Positions 28,240 to 37,305 of a stretch of DNA of 64,000 nucleotides are shown here, in pieces. Numbering within the stretch: position 1 is the first letter of the stretch; each line of letters starts with the position of its first letter. A program made the translations under genes and the position numbers. Origin of the DNA: PNAI01 sp035574295 (GTDB lineage: Bacteria > Pseudomonadota > Alphaproteobacteria > Rhizobiales > Xanthobacteraceae); the NCBI GenBank assembly GCA_035574295.1, contig DATLYX010000076.1, forward strand, positions 35,945 through 99,944. Reading direction: 5' to 3'. The notes under the pieces were generated by a model that was not told the origin of the DNA, did not search any database, and saw only the letters and a list, made by a program, of their open reading frames with translations.

Positions 28240-29007
28240 ATGGCGATCGACACGCTGATTGCTCTGTCGTGGCAGACTGCGCTGCGACGCGAGCTCGATG
28301 TTGTTTCCAACAACATCGCCAATCTCAACACCGCCGGCTACAAAACCGACAACTCGGCCTTTTCCGAGTATGTGATGCCCGTGGCACAGGCCGGGCAGTT
28401 TGCTCAGCCCGACCGCCGACCGAGCTTCGTGCAGGACCGCACCACGTGGCACGACTTCAGCCAGGGCCCGTTCCAGCAAACCGGTTCGCCGCTCGATGTC
28501 GCCATCGACGGCGAAGGCTTCTTCGTCGTCCAGACCGCTCGCGGCGAGCGTTACACCCGCAACGGCGCTTTCCAGCTCAACAATAACGGCGAGCTGGTGA
28601 CCAGCGCCGGTGACCGCGTGCTGGGCGAGTCCGGACCGATCGTGCTTCAGGCCAACGACCGCGACATTGTCGTCACGCCCGACGGCACCATCAAGGTCCG
28701 CGAGGGAACCAGTCTCAACTCCGATTCCACGCGCGGCAAGCTGCGCCTCGTCACCTTCCAGAACCCGCAGGTTCTCAGAAAAGACGGCACCAGCATGTTT
28801 GCCGCGCCCGACGGCGTGCAGCCGGATCCGGCGGATAAATTCCGCGTCGTGCAGGGTGCCGTTGAGAAGTCCAACGTGCGCGCCGTCGTTGAAATGGCGC
28901 GCATGGTCCAGATCACGCGCCATTACGCTGACGTGGCGCACATGATTCAGCAGCAGGCCGAGCTGCGCCGTAACGCGCTCCAGCAGCTCGCCGACGTTCC
29001 GGCCTGA
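28240..29007 (+). CDS. flgF: Flagellar proximal rod protein FlgF
   Basis: The 255 residues have the rod N-terminus RELDVVSNNIANLNTAGYKTDN, GSPLDVAIDGEGFFVVQTARGERYTRNG in the middle and a C-terminal coiled helix (VEMARMVQITRHYADVAHMIQQ). It is a distal/proximal rod junction subunit exported by the flagellar apparatus. It is the first gene of flgF-flgG-flgA-flgH, the standard alphaproteobacterial order. Confidence 0.95.
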   Translation: MAIDTLIALSWQTALRRELDVVSNNIANLNTAGYKTDNSAFSEYVMPVAQAGQFAQPDRRPSFVQDRTTWHDFSQGPFQQTGSPLDVAIDGEGFFVVQTARGERYTRNGAFQLNNNGELVTSAGDRVLGESGPIVLQANDRDIVVTPDGTIKVREGTSLNSDSTRGKLRLVTFQNPQVLRKDGTSMFAAPDGVQPDPADKFRVVQGAVEKSNVRAVVEMARMVQITRHYADVAHMIQQQAELRRNALQQLADVPA

Positions 29008-29025
29008 TCGAAGGGAGACATTGCC

Positions 29026-29814
29026 ATGCGCGCGCTCCACACCGCGGCCACCGGCATGATGGCCCAGGAACTCAACGTCCAGGTCATCTCCAACAACATC
29101 GCCAACATGCGCACCACCGGCTACAAACGCCAGCGCGCCGAGTTTCAGGATCTGCTCTACGAGCATGTCCGCCGCATCGGCACGCAGACCTCCGCGCAGG
29201 GCAACATTCTTCCGGTGGGCGTCGACCTCGGCGGCGGCGTCAAAACCGTCGGCACGCCCCGCATCATGACCCAGGGCACGCTGACGCGGACCGGCTCCGA
29301 GCTCGACATCGCCATTCGCGGCGAAGGCTTTTTCAAGATTCTCATGCCCGACGGCACTTTCACCTACACCCGCGACGGCTCGTTCCAGATGGATGCGCAG
29401 GGCCGCATCGTGACGCTGCACGGCAACGTGCTGTCCCCTGCCATCACCATTCCGCAGAACGCCACCGGCCTCACCATCAACCCGCAGGGCCAGGTCATGG
29501 TGACCCCGCAAGGCAGCACCACGCCGACCGTGCTCGGCCAGATCACTCTTACGCGCTTCATCAACAAGGCCGGCCTGCAACCGATCGGTGACAATCTGTT
29601 CGTCGAAACCCCGGCATCCGGCCCGCCGCAGGACGGCAACCCGGGCACCGACGGCTACGGCGATCTTTTGCAGAGCAACCTCGAACAGGCCAACGTCGAA
29701 GTGGTGAGCGAAATCTCCGACCTGATCGCCGCCCAGCGTGCCTATGAAATGAACGCCAAGGTGATCGCCGCCGCCGATCAGATGCTGTCGGCCACTTCCA
29801 ACATGATGCGCTGA
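29026..29814 (+). CDS. flgG: Flagellar distal rod protein FlgG
   Basis: The 262 residues start MRALHTAATGMMAQELNVQV and have VISNNIANMRTTGYKRQRAEFQDLLYE, GSELDIAIRGEGFFKI and the C-terminal ISDLIAAQRAYEMNAKVI. Full length for FlgG. It forms the distal rod through the P and L rings. It lies 18 bases after flgF, with a GGGAG ribosome site. Confidence 0.97.
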   Translation: MRALHTAATGMMAQELNVQVISNNIANMRTTGYKRQRAEFQDLLYEHVRRIGTQTSAQGNILPVGVDLGGGVKTVGTPRIMTQGTLTRTGSELDIAIRGEGFFKILMPDGTFTYTRDGSFQMDAQGRIVTLHGNVLSPAITIPQNATGLTINPQGQVMVTPQGSTTPTVLGQITLTRFINKAGLQPIGDNLFVETPASGPPQDGNPGTDGYGDLLQSNLEQANVEVVSEISDLIAAQRAYEMNAKVIAAADQMLSATSNMMR

Positions 29815-29823
29815 GGAACCGCC

Positions 29824-30843
29824 ATGCTTCGCACCGTCTTAGTCGCAAGCCTGCTGGCGCTCGCCAGCCCGGCGGCCGCGCAGGTGACCGCCGCGCTGTC
29901 GTCCGGTCCCAAGCTCAAGGAACGCGTGGTGGTCACCGGCGACCTCGTGCGCATCGGCGACCTGATCGACAATGCCGGTGCTGTGGCCGACATCGCCGTA
30001 TTTCGCTCCCCCGATCTCGGCTCGACCGGCGGCCTGCCCGTGAGCCAGTTGCTCAAGGCCATTTCGCCTTACCGGATCGCCGGCCTCGATACCAAAGGCC
30101 TGACCGAGGTCATGGTCACACGCCCAAGCCGCGCCATCACCGCCAAGGATATCGAGGCGCGGATCGCGGCCGCGCTCGCCGGTCAGCACGGCTTCGGCGA
30201 CGCCAAGGACATTGCGATCACCTTCGACCGCGAGCTGCGCACGATTCACGTCGAACCCACCGCAACCGCGGAATTGCAGGTCGCCAGGCTTGCCGTTGAC
30301 CCGCGTACCGGCCGCTTCAGCGTCGCATTCGACCTGCCGGGCAGCGCCGTGGCGCGCCGCCTGCCGCTGCGTTTCTCCGGCACCGCAACCGAGGCGCTGG
30401 AGACTGCCGTCCTCGTGCGGCCGCTCAATCGCGGCGACATCATCAAGCAGAGTGACATTGCGGTCGAGCGACGACCCAAGCACGAGGTGGCCGGCGAAAT
30501 CGCATCGAAAGAAACCGCCGTCGGTTTTGCCGCCAAGCGGCCGCTCGCCGCCGGCGCCGTATTGCGGCGCGGCGACCTGATGAAGCCCGAAGTGATCCAG
30601 CGCAACGAGCCGGTCACCATCGCTTTCGAGGTGCCCGGCGTATTGCTGACCGCGCGCGGCAAAGCCTTGGAGACCGGCGCCGCCGGCGACATCATCGCCG
30701 TGCTCAACATCCAGTCGAACCGCACTGTTCAGGCCACCGTGATTGGTCCGGGCCGCGTCGCCGTCGGCACCGGCGCACGCCCGCCGTCGCCGAACTCCAT
30801 ACCTTCACCTTCGTCATCCAGTGCCCCGTCAACCGTCGAGTGA
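29824..30843 (+). CDS. flgA: P-ring assembly chaperone FlgA
   Basis: The 339 residues have a signal peptide (about 1-20, cut after AAA). The C-terminal SAF-like domain runs TAVLVRPLNRGDIIKQSDI to DIIAVLNIQSNRTVQATVIGPGRV. FlgA escorts FlgI in the periplasm for P-ring assembly. It is longer than E. coli FlgA because of an extra N-terminal beta domain, as is usual in alphaproteobacteria. It starts 9 bases after flgG. Confidence 0.93.
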   Translation: MLRTVLVASLLALASPAAAQVTAALSSGPKLKERVVVTGDLVRIGDLIDNAGAVADIAVFRSPDLGSTGGLPVSQLLKAISPYRIAGLDTKGLTEVMVTRPSRAITAKDIEARIAAALAGQHGFGDAKDIAITFDRELRTIHVEPTATAELQVARLAVDPRTGRFSVAFDLPGSAVARRLPLRFSGTATEALETAVLVRPLNRGDIIKQSDIAVERRPKHEVAGEIASKETAVGFAAKRPLAAGAVLRRGDLMKPEVIQRNEPVTIAFEVPGVLLTARGKALETGAAGDIIAVLNIQSNRTVQATVIGPGRVAVGTGARPPSPNSIPSPSSSSAPSTVE

Positions 30844-30848
30844 GCATC

Positions 30849-31604
30849 ATGAGCCAGTGGAAACGCCTGCGTCTCGCATTCACCGTCACCGTCTCGATCG
30901 CGGCCATGTTGCTGTCGGGGTGCGCTGCGCTCGACCGCCTGAAAGTCCTCGGCCAGGCGCCGCCCTTGTCGTCGATCGACAATCCGACCTCGCAGCCCGG
31001 TTACAAGCCGGTGCACATGCCGATGCCGCAACCGCAATTCGCCACCTACAATCCCAATTCGCTGTGGCGCAACGGCTCGCGCGCCTTCTTCAAGGACCAG
31101 CGCGCGCACCAAGTCGGCGACATTCTCACGGTCAAGGTCAACATCACCGACCGCGCCGCCATCGCCAACGAGACCCAGCGCAAGCGCGAGGCTAAGGACG
31201 ATTCTGGCGTGGACAATTTCTTCGGCAAGACCAAGCTGCCGATCTTCAGCAAGGTTAACGTGCCCGGCCGGATTTTCACCGCCGATTCCAGCACCTCGAC
31301 CGACGGCAAGGGCAGCATCAACCGCTCCGAGGCGCTCACCACCAACGTCGCCGCCGTGGTGATGCAGGTGCTGCCCAACGGCAACCTCGTGGTCGAGGGC
31401 CGACAGGAGATCCGGGTGAATTTCGAGGTGCGCGAGTTGATCGTCGCCGGCATCGTGCGCCCGGCCGACATCGAAAGCGACAACACCATCGATTCGACCA
31501 AGATCGCCGAGGCACGCATCGCCTATGGCGGCCGCGGTCAGATCACCGACGTGCAACAGCCGCGTTACGGTCAGCAGGTGCTGGACATTTTGCTGCCGTT
31601 CTGA
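30849..31604 (+). CDS. flgH: Flagellar L-ring lipoprotein FlgH
   Basis: This ~250-residue protein has a lipoprotein signal (LLSGC lipobox near residue 23), then LWRNGSRAFFKDQRAHQVGDILTVKV and the C-terminal YGGRGQITDVQQPRYGQQVLDIL, all diagnostic of FlgH. It forms the outer-membrane L ring. The ATG at 30849 is taken. A GTG at 30840, overlapping the flgA stop by 4 bases, would add three residues and would couple the two genes. Confidence 0.95.
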   Translation: MSQWKRLRLAFTVTVSIAAMLLSGCAALDRLKVLGQAPPLSSIDNPTSQPGYKPVHMPMPQPQFATYNPNSLWRNGSRAFFKDQRAHQVGDILTVKVNITDRAAIANETQRKREAKDDSGVDNFFGKTKLPIFSKVNVPGRIFTADSSTSTDGKGSINRSEALTTNVAAVVMQVLPNGNLVVEGRQEIRVNFEVRELIVAGIVRPADIESDNTIDSTKIAEARIAYGGRGQITDVQQPRYGQQVLDILLPF

Positions 31605-31644
31605 GGACGGACGAAGGAGAACGGAACGGTCACCTGCCATCCAA

Positions 31645-31735
31645 CATCCGTCGTCCGCTGTCCGTCGTCTGTTGTCAGGCTTCAGTTGTGCCTTGTGCGT
31701 TGTCGTCCGTCGTCTGTGTTCCGTCGTCTTTCATC
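31645..31735. repeat. Degenerate CCGTCGTC-type low-complexity tract
   Basis: Between flgH and the next gene the sequence repeats variants of CCGTCGTCTG, CCGTCGTCCG and TGTCCGTCGTC about seven times without fixed spacing. It is probably non-coding slippage-prone DNA. No protein frame makes sense across it. Confidence 0.6.
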
Positions 31736-31780
31736 CGGCTCCCCCGCCGTTCGCATCGCGCGGGCGGGCGGCGGAACCAA

Positions 31781-31811
31781 GCGGCCTCCGACTGCTCCCG
31801 TCGGAGGCCGC
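31781..31811. terminator. 12-bp hairpin, bidirectional terminator
   Basis: GCGGCCTCCGAC (31781-31792) pairs perfectly with GTCGGAGGCCGC (31800-31811) around a 7-nt loop. It lies between the convergent flgH and lipocalin-like genes and can serve both. Only short T-rich runs follow. Confidence 0.55.
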
Positions 31812-31881
31812 CCTGTTTCGGCAGCACGACTAGACAAGCGACATACTCAGGAAAGGGTCGGAAATTGCCAAACACCGCTGC

Positions 31882-32532
31882 TCATTTCCGCTGCCAGACA
31901 AACTGACGATAGTAGGCGCCGGTGGTAGAGAATGCGTCGAATGAAATCCATTCCATGACGTTGCCGTTAATTCTGCTTGTTATGACCTGATCGATAAGAT
32001 CACATTCCTTAAACAAGCACCTTTCCACGCGCAGCGTCAATCGTTCGCCGGTGGGATCAAGAAAGTAGGTGCCGAAATATGCCATCGCATCGATCAAGCC
32101 GGACGAGTCAACGCATGGCGCGGGCGTCGCGCTATAGCGTCGTGCGCCCAAATTCATGATCTGCAGCGAAAAGTTACCGTTGGCGTCGGCGATGAGCTGG
32201 CCTTTTGCATCCTCCTCGAACCGACTGACCTCTTCACCTCCGGCATCCTCCTCATAGATCGAAACGAGCGTCCACGTTCCCGCAATCGGCTGCTTGATTT
32301 TCAACGGCCTTTCCGGAACTGCGTTTTCAACATTCGTTCTACCACCCGTCCTGAAAAGCGTTCGGCTGTCCATCTGAAAAGGGCTGCTGCAGGAATCCAC
32401 CACACATGGGCAACTGTCCCGGGCAAATTCGATGCGCGCACAATCCGCGTCGTGCGCATTTGCCCGGTCCGGCGGCAAGGCCACGAGGCTCGCCGTGACC
32501 GCGATGGCAATCCTGGTTGCGACGCCGGACAT
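31882..32532 (-). CDS. Exported lipocalin-like domain protein
   Basis: The ATG at 32532 gives 216 residues with a signal peptide (IAIAVTASLVALPPDRANA). A cysteine-rich stretch (ADCARIEFARDSCPCVVDSC) and a lipocalin-like beta-barrel follow, starting GTWTLVSIYEED and ending TGAYYRQFVWQRK. GC content is visibly lower than in the flagellar genes, which suggests acquisition. It probably binds a small hydrophobic ligand in the periplasm. Its partner is unknown. A start at 32577 is possible but adds residues before the signal. Confidence 0.65.
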   Translation of the reverse strand: MSGVATRIAIAVTASLVALPPDRANAHDADCARIEFARDSCPCVVDSCSSPFQMDSRTLFRTGGRTNVENAVPERPLKIKQPIAGTWTLVSIYEEDAGGEEVSRFEEDAKGQLIADANGNFSLQIMNLGARRYSATPAPCVDSSGLIDAMAYFGTYFLDPTGERLTLRVERCLFKECDLIDQVITSRINGNVMEWISFDAFSTTGAYYRQFVWQRK

Positions 32533-32607
32533 GGCTGAAATCTTTTTGGGGCAAGCCGAAGTGAAAAGCAGGAGCAATAAGTTGCCCCTGCTTTTCTCGG
32601 GTCGCCG

Positions 32608-32802
32608 CTATTCGCCGCTTAGGCCGGGATATTCCCGCAAGATCTGAAACTGAATGCTCCTGTCGGGATCCTGTCCGACAACCTTGCCGTCATAGATCAC
32701 TTGGCCACGCGGTCCATAGGGGCCGGGATTGCTGGTGGCTTGCGCGAACGCCGCCGATCCTGCAACCACGATGAGTGCACCGGCCATCATAATTCTCTTC
32801 AT
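32608..32802 (-). CDS. Very small exported protein
   Basis: This 64-residue product has a signal peptide (MKRIMMAGALIVVAGSAAFA) and a short mature part (NPGPYGPRGQVIYDGKVVGQDPD...). It lies 75 bases upstream of the lipocalin-like gene on the same strand and may be co-transcribed with it. Such tiny secreted proteins are frequent in Bradyrhizobium relatives, but their role is unknown. Confidence 0.55.
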   Translation of the reverse strand: MKRIMMAGALIVVAGSAAFAQATSNPGPYGPRGQVIYDGKVVGQDPDRSIQFQILREYPGLSGE

Positions 32803-33087
32803 GTTCCGTCTCCGTCCTCTGAGTTGCCAGCCGCCCCACACGACCGGAGATCCCGGGCGCTGAGTAACCATCGCTTCTGCGGTGCACCATTCGCAATTGC
32901 ACTTTCGGTAATCGTACTCCGCCGCCGACCCGTCGGAACGGATATTGCACCATCCTTTGGTCAAACGCTCGTATACCTTGGTATGATGAGAACCCCCCGA
33001 ATTGAGGTCCTTGCCCCGATTTCCAGACAATGAATTGCAGCCTATTATATTGAGGGGGTTTCACCTGAGCGTGAGCGGCGGGAGATT

Positions 33088-34329
33088 TTGGTGTCGTTTG
33101 CCCCCCAATCGTTGACCTTCGGCCGATCACAGTTCTTCCGCTCCCTCTCAAGCTGGCAAGTGACGGCACTGCGCTATGCCCTGCCGTTCGTTTCGGTGTT
33201 GGCCGCGGTTGCGATGGCGCGTGCATTAAACCTCTTCGAGCCGGAAACTCCCTACCCCGTCATATTTCTGATTTTCGCCGTGGTCATCTCCGCCTGGTTT
33301 GGCGGCACATTTCCAGGATGGATCGCCGTAACCTTGGCGACATTGGCGGTGGACTATTATCTCACTGAACCGCGGTTTGCCGTGACTCTCGACCGGCGAA
33401 CGCTCTCGTGGTCCGTCGCTTTCTTCATTTGCGCGGTCATAAGCAATATCTTCAGCCTCTACCGGCGCCGAACCGAGATTGCGCTGCGCCGCGCACGGGA
33501 TGAATTGGATGTCCGCGTCAAGGAGCGGACAGCCGAGCTCAATGCCGCGCTCGAAATGCTCAAGTCCGAAGTCGACGAACGCATTCGCGCCGAGGCCGCT
33601 CAGCGCCGCGCGGAACAGGACGTTGCGCGCCTTAATCGAATCATGACGATGGGGGCCCTTACCGCTTCCATCGCGCATGAAATCAACCAGCCGATGACGG
33701 CCATCACCGCGAACGGTAATGCTGCGTTGTTTTGGTTGCAGCGAGAGCCGCCGTGCTTGGATGAGACCCGTGAATCTATCGTGGCAATGATCGCTGCCGC
33801 CAAACGCGCCAGTTCAGTCGTCGGGGAAATCCGCGGCTTGATCGAGAAAGGCACCACCGGCTCGGAGGAGGTGGATCTGAACGAAGTGATCACCGGTATC
33901 CTCTCGCTTGTGCGCAGGGACATCAACCTTCGCGGCATTGATCTGAAGCTGCAGCTCGACACGGCGCTCCCGAAGGTGCACGGAGGCCGCGTCGCGCTTC
34001 AGCAGGTGATACTGAATATGATCATGAACGGCATCGAAGCCTTAGAACCGGTTTCCGATCGGCCCCGAGAATTGATTATCCAGTCGCAAACGGTTGACGC
34101 GAATGGCATTGCCGTAACGGTGCAAGATTCCGGCATCGGCCTGACCGAAAGCGACACCAACAAACTTTTCAGTCCGTTTTTCACCACCAAACCGAACGGG
34201 ATCGGCATGGGCTTGGCCATCTGCCGTTCGATCGCCGAGGCGTTGGGCGGCCACATGACCGCCTCCGGCCGCCTGCCGCATGGTGCCGCATTTTCCATCG
34301 TGCTGCCGAGATCACGGGAACAGCCATGA
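33088..34329 (+). CDS. Membrane sensor histidine kinase, DUF4118/KdpD-like input, FixL-type kinase
   Basis: The ~413 residues have four close membrane helices (about 25-125), the small DUF4118-type sensor seen in KdpD. A coiled linker (RRARDELDVRVKERTAELN), a HisKA box MGALTASIAHEINQPMTAI with the phospho-acceptor histidine near 200, and an HATPase domain (NMIMNGIEAL, DSGIGL, GIGMGLAICRSI) follow. The stop overlaps the response regulator by ATGA, so they are a pair. The TTG (33088) or the adjacent GTG (33091) could start it. The signal is unknown. The kinase core resembles FixL-type sensors acting on FixJ-like regulators. Confidence 0.87.
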   Translation: MVSFAPQSLTFGRSQFFRSLSSWQVTALRYALPFVSVLAAVAMARALNLFEPETPYPVIFLIFAVVISAWFGGTFPGWIAVTLATLAVDYYLTEPRFAVTLDRRTLSWSVAFFICAVISNIFSLYRRRTEIALRRARDELDVRVKERTAELNAALEMLKSEVDERIRAEAAQRRAEQDVARLNRIMTMGALTASIAHEINQPMTAITANGNAALFWLQREPPCLDETRESIVAMIAAAKRASSVVGEIRGLIEKGTTGSEEVDLNEVITGILSLVRRDINLRGIDLKLQLDTALPKVHGGRVALQQVILNMIMNGIEALEPVSDRPRELIIQSQTVDANGIAVTVQDSGIGLTESDTNKLFSPFFTTKPNGIGMGLAICRSIAEALGGHMTASGRLPHGAAFSIVLPRSREQP

Positions 34330-34982
34330 AAGCAACAGACGCGGAATCCGACGCCGTTGTATTTGTCATCGATGATGATCCCGACGTGCGGGCGAGTCTG
34401 AAGAACCTTTTTCGCTCTGTCGGTCTGTGCGTCGAGACCTTTTCCTCGCCCAGCGAATTTCTCAAGTTCGAGCGGCCGGATGTGCCCTCGTGCATCATCC
34501 TGGACATTCGCTTCACCGGCGAAGAACGAAGCGGGCTCGAATTTCAACGCGATATGCTGTCGGCAGGCAACCAAATTCCCATTGTGTTCATCACCGGACA
34601 TGGCGATATCCGGATGTCGGTCCAAGCCATGCGGTTTGGAGCCACGGAATTCTTGACCAAACCGTTTCGCGATCAGGAATTGCTCGACGCGGTCCGGAAC
34701 GGAATCGAAAAAGATCGCAAGCGACGCAACGACGAACAGTCCCTTGCCACATATCGTGATCGCTTCAATTCGCTGACCGCAAGAGAGCGCGAAATTTTTG
34801 CTCTTGTCGCCACCGGCCGGCTCAACAAACAGATTGCCGCCGAAATCGGCGTGAGCGAAGTCACCGTCAAAATCCATCGCGGCAACGTGATGCGCAAAAT
34901 GGGCGCCCGATCGTTTGCGGACCTCGTGCGGATCAGCGACAAGCTCAATCTCAACCAGCCGGCGCTCGCGCCGCCGCCTTGA
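34326..34982 (+). CDS. FixJ-family response regulator
   Basis: The 218 residues hold a receiver (VFVIDDDPDVRASLKNLF; phospho-acceptor aspartate in CIILDIRF near 60; lysine in FLTKPF near 113) and a LuxR-type helix-turn-helix (LTAREREIFALVATGRLNKQIAAEIGVSEVTVKIHRGNVMRKM). It is co-translated with the upstream kinase. The loop after the aspartate has two extra residues (TGEERSG). Target genes are unknown. Confidence 0.9.
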   Translation: MKATDAESDAVVFVIDDDPDVRASLKNLFRSVGLCVETFSSPSEFLKFERPDVPSCIILDIRFTGEERSGLEFQRDMLSAGNQIPIVFITGHGDIRMSVQAMRFGATEFLTKPFRDQELLDAVRNGIEKDRKRRNDEQSLATYRDRFNSLTAREREIFALVATGRLNKQIAAEIGVSEVTVKIHRGNVMRKMGARSFADLVRISDKLNLNQPALAPPP

Positions 34983-35084
34983 GATCCGGGCCGAACGTCG
35001 CCGATCTCTTCACGCGATACCACAAAACTGAGAAGCTCCCTTCCGGGACAGCTTCGGTCGAACGCCGCCCCGTTTTCGCAATCA

Positions 35085-36080
35085 CTATGGCTTCAGCGTA
35101 ACGCCGGCGATCTTCACTGCCTCGGCCCAGAAGGCCATATCCTGCTTGAGGAACGCGCCGAACTGCTCCGGCGACATGCCGGTCGGCGTCACCCCCTGCT
35201 TCACCAGGACCTCGGCGAACTGCGGATCCTTCACCGCCCGCTGAAATTCCGCCGCCAGGCGATCGACGATCTCCCTCGGCGTGCCGGCAGGCGCGAATAG
35301 CCCGTTCCAGCTTACGCCACGGTAGCCGGGATAGCCGGATTCCGCGATCGTGGGCACGTTCGGCACCTGAGGCGAGCGCTTGTCGTCGGAAATCGCCAGA
35401 ATCCGAATCTTTCCCGCTTCCGCCTGATGAATGGCTTCCGGCAACGGCACGAACATGGTCGGGATGTGCCCGCCGATCAGGTCGGCGAGCGCCGGCGCCG
35501 TTCCGCGGTAGCTCACCGCGGTCATCTCGATCCCGGCCCGCTTCAAGAACAGCGCCATGAGCAGGTTGCTCACGCTGCCCGGACCACCGCCGCCCGCATA
35601 GGGCATCTTTTGCGGCTGCGCTTTCACATAGGCCACGAATTCCTGGACCGTCTTCACCGGCAGTTTGGGATTGACGATCAGCACCTGCGGGCTCGTGCCG
35701 ATCATGCTGACCGGCGTGAAGTCCTTGACCGTGTCGTAGGGCGGTTTGCCGATCGCGGGAAAGATCGAGACCGTGCCGGTGCCGGCCCAGAACAGCGTAT
35801 ATCCGTCCGGCTGGGCGCGCACCACCGACTCCGCCGCAATCGTGCCCATTGCGCCGACGCGGTTCTCCACCACGAATTGCTGCCCGAGCGTGTCGCTCAA
35901 ACGCTGGCAGGTGAGCCGCGCGAGATTGTCGATGTTGCCGCCGGCGGCGAACCCGACCATCACCCTGACCGGCTTTTGCGGCCAGCTCTGGGCCTGTGCG
36001 GCGCTGATCGGCGCGCAGGCGGCGAACGCGGCCAGCGAAACGAGCACATGTCTGCGAGAAAATTGCAAAGCGAACCTCAT
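35085..36080 (-). CDS. Bug/TctC-family periplasmic solute-binding receptor
   Basis: The 331 residues start at the ATG at 36080 with a Tat-like or Sec signal (SRRHVLVSLAAFAAC, cut near AQAQ). The Bug signature PVRVMVGFAAGGNIDNLARL and QPDGYTLFWAGTG follow, then the GTPREIVDRLAAEFQRA region. It would bind a small carboxylate for a tripartite tricarboxylate transporter. No transporter genes are adjacent. It lies 61 bases before dksA on the same strand. Confidence 0.88.
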   Translation of the reverse strand: MRFALQFSRRHVLVSLAAFAACAPISAAQAQSWPQKPVRVMVGFAAGGNIDNLARLTCQRLSDTLGQQFVVENRVGAMGTIAAESVVRAQPDGYTLFWAGTGTVSIFPAIGKPPYDTVKDFTPVSMIGTSPQVLIVNPKLPVKTVQEFVAYVKAQPQKMPYAGGGGPGSVSNLLMALFLKRAGIEMTAVSYRGTAPALADLIGGHIPTMFVPLPEAIHQAEAGKIRILAISDDKRSPQVPNVPTIAESGYPGYRGVSWNGLFAPAGTPREIVDRLAAEFQRAVKDPQFAEVLVKQGVTPTGMSPEQFGAFLKQDMAFWAEAVKIAGVTLKP

Positions 36081-36141
36081 GGCACCCTCCCGTCTGTCAC
36101 TATAGCGCAACGGGGATGGCATGCCGCAAGGCGCGCCGGGC

Positions 36142-36579
36142 TTATTCGTCGCGATAGACCCGCTCGCGCCGCTCGTGGCGCTCCTGCGCTTCGACCGAGA
36201 GCGTGGCGATCGGGCGCGCCTCCAGCCGCTTGAGCGAGATCGGCTCTCCGGTCTCCTCGCAATATCCGTAGGTGCCGTCCTCGATCCGCTGCAGCGCCGC
36301 ATCGATCTTGGCGATCAGCTTGCGCTGCCGATCGCGCGCTCTCAGCTCGATCGCGCGGTCGGTCTCCGACGAAGCGCGATCGGCAAGATCCGGGTGATTT
36401 TGATTTTCATCCTGCAGGTGCTGCAGCGTCTCGCGCGCTTCTTTGAGAATGTCCTCCCGCCAGGCGAGCAGCTTCTCGCGAAAATACTCGCGCTGGCGCG
36501 CGTTCATGAAAGGCTCTTTCTCGCTCGGCCGATAGAGCTTGTTCTTGTCGCGCCGAGCCCGGCCGTTCTTGGTCTTCAC
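36142..36579 (-). CDS. dksA: RNA polymerase-binding transcription factor DksA
   Basis: This coiled-coil protein inserts into the RNA polymerase secondary channel and acts with ppGpp. The LASSETDRAIELRARDRQRKL-type coiled coil is present, with the acidic DRASSETD tip, and the globular end reads YGYCEETGEPISLKRLEARP. Only one of the four classical zinc cysteines remains (positions read C, T, S, A). The GTG at 36579 gives 145 residues with a natural basic N-terminus. An ATG at 36507 would drop 24 of them. DksA controls rRNA, amino-acid and, in several bacteria, flagellar genes. Confidence 0.88.
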   Translation of the reverse strand: MKTKNGRARRDKNKLYRPSEKEPFMNARQREYFREKLLAWREDILKEARETLQHLQDENQNHPDLADRASSETDRAIELRARDRQRKLIAKIDAALQRIEDGTYGYCEETGEPISLKRLEARPIATLSVEAQERHERRERVYRDE

Positions 36580-36822
36580 TCGCGACCCCACTGAACCCAC
36601 CGTTGCCCCCCGGTTTGCGGCGGAGCTTATAGTGCGTCGGCCAATGCCCGACAAGCGTGGAATCGAAGCTGAAGTAAAGAGCGCCCGGCCGCTCTTGCTG
36701 CAATCGCGAAGCTAAGGCGAGCGGAGGCGATTCGCCGCACTTTTTTGCGGCGCGACAAGATCCGCGGCCCGCCAAGGCGGGGCGATCCTGCCGTCATCCT
36801 GCCGCAACACTTGGCATCCCAG

Positions 36823-37248
36823 CTACCGCGCGGGTACCGGCGAAAGTTTGGCGATCTCCACCTGCAAACGCAGATCGATCTGCGCCAAGAGATCGTCGAG
36901 CCGCGGGTCGCCGGAGCTTTCCTTGAGGTCGATGGCTGCCGCCTTAAGCCGCCGCAACGTCGCCGCATCGAGCGTCCCGCTCAAGAGCGCGTGCTTTAGC
37001 TCATCGAGCGCATCGAGCGCCGCCCGCCCTTGGGTGACTGCCCGTCGGCGCCGCGCCCCCGCCTCCCCCTCGCCCTGGAGGGCGATAAGTGCCTCGATAC
37101 CGCTCACCGTGCGCAAGGCCGCGGGCGCCTGGGGCGCGAGCGTGGACTGCTCCTCGGCGACCGAAAATCCGGTTCCTGCGGCATCGCGGCGCCGCACCGC
37201 CGAACCGGTGGTCGTGGCTGGTGCCGCATTGGCTCCCTGAATGCGCAT
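36823..37248 (-). CDS. fliX: Flagellar assembly regulator FliX
   Basis: The 141 residues read like the FliX family: a disordered basic N-terminus (MRIQGANAAPATTTGSAVRR), GIEALIALQ near 50, RRRRAVTQGRAALDALDELKHALLSG near 70-95 and DPRLDDLLAQIDLRLQVEIAKL at the end. In Caulobacter, FliX couples early flagellar assembly to FlbD and sigma-54 promoters. The divergent placement against flgI is the same as in Caulobacter. A near CtrA box lies in the shared promoter region. Confidence 0.87.
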   Translation of the reverse strand: MRIQGANAAPATTTGSAVRRRDAAGTGFSVAEEQSTLAPQAPAALRTVSGIEALIALQGEGEAGARRRRAVTQGRAALDALDELKHALLSGTLDAATLRRLKAAAIDLKESSGDPRLDDLLAQIDLRLQVEIAKLSPVPAR

Positions 37249-37305
37249 GATCGCCTTTGTCCCGAGAGTGCCTCGGAAATCGGCGGCGAGCCTGGCTTCT
37301 TATGG

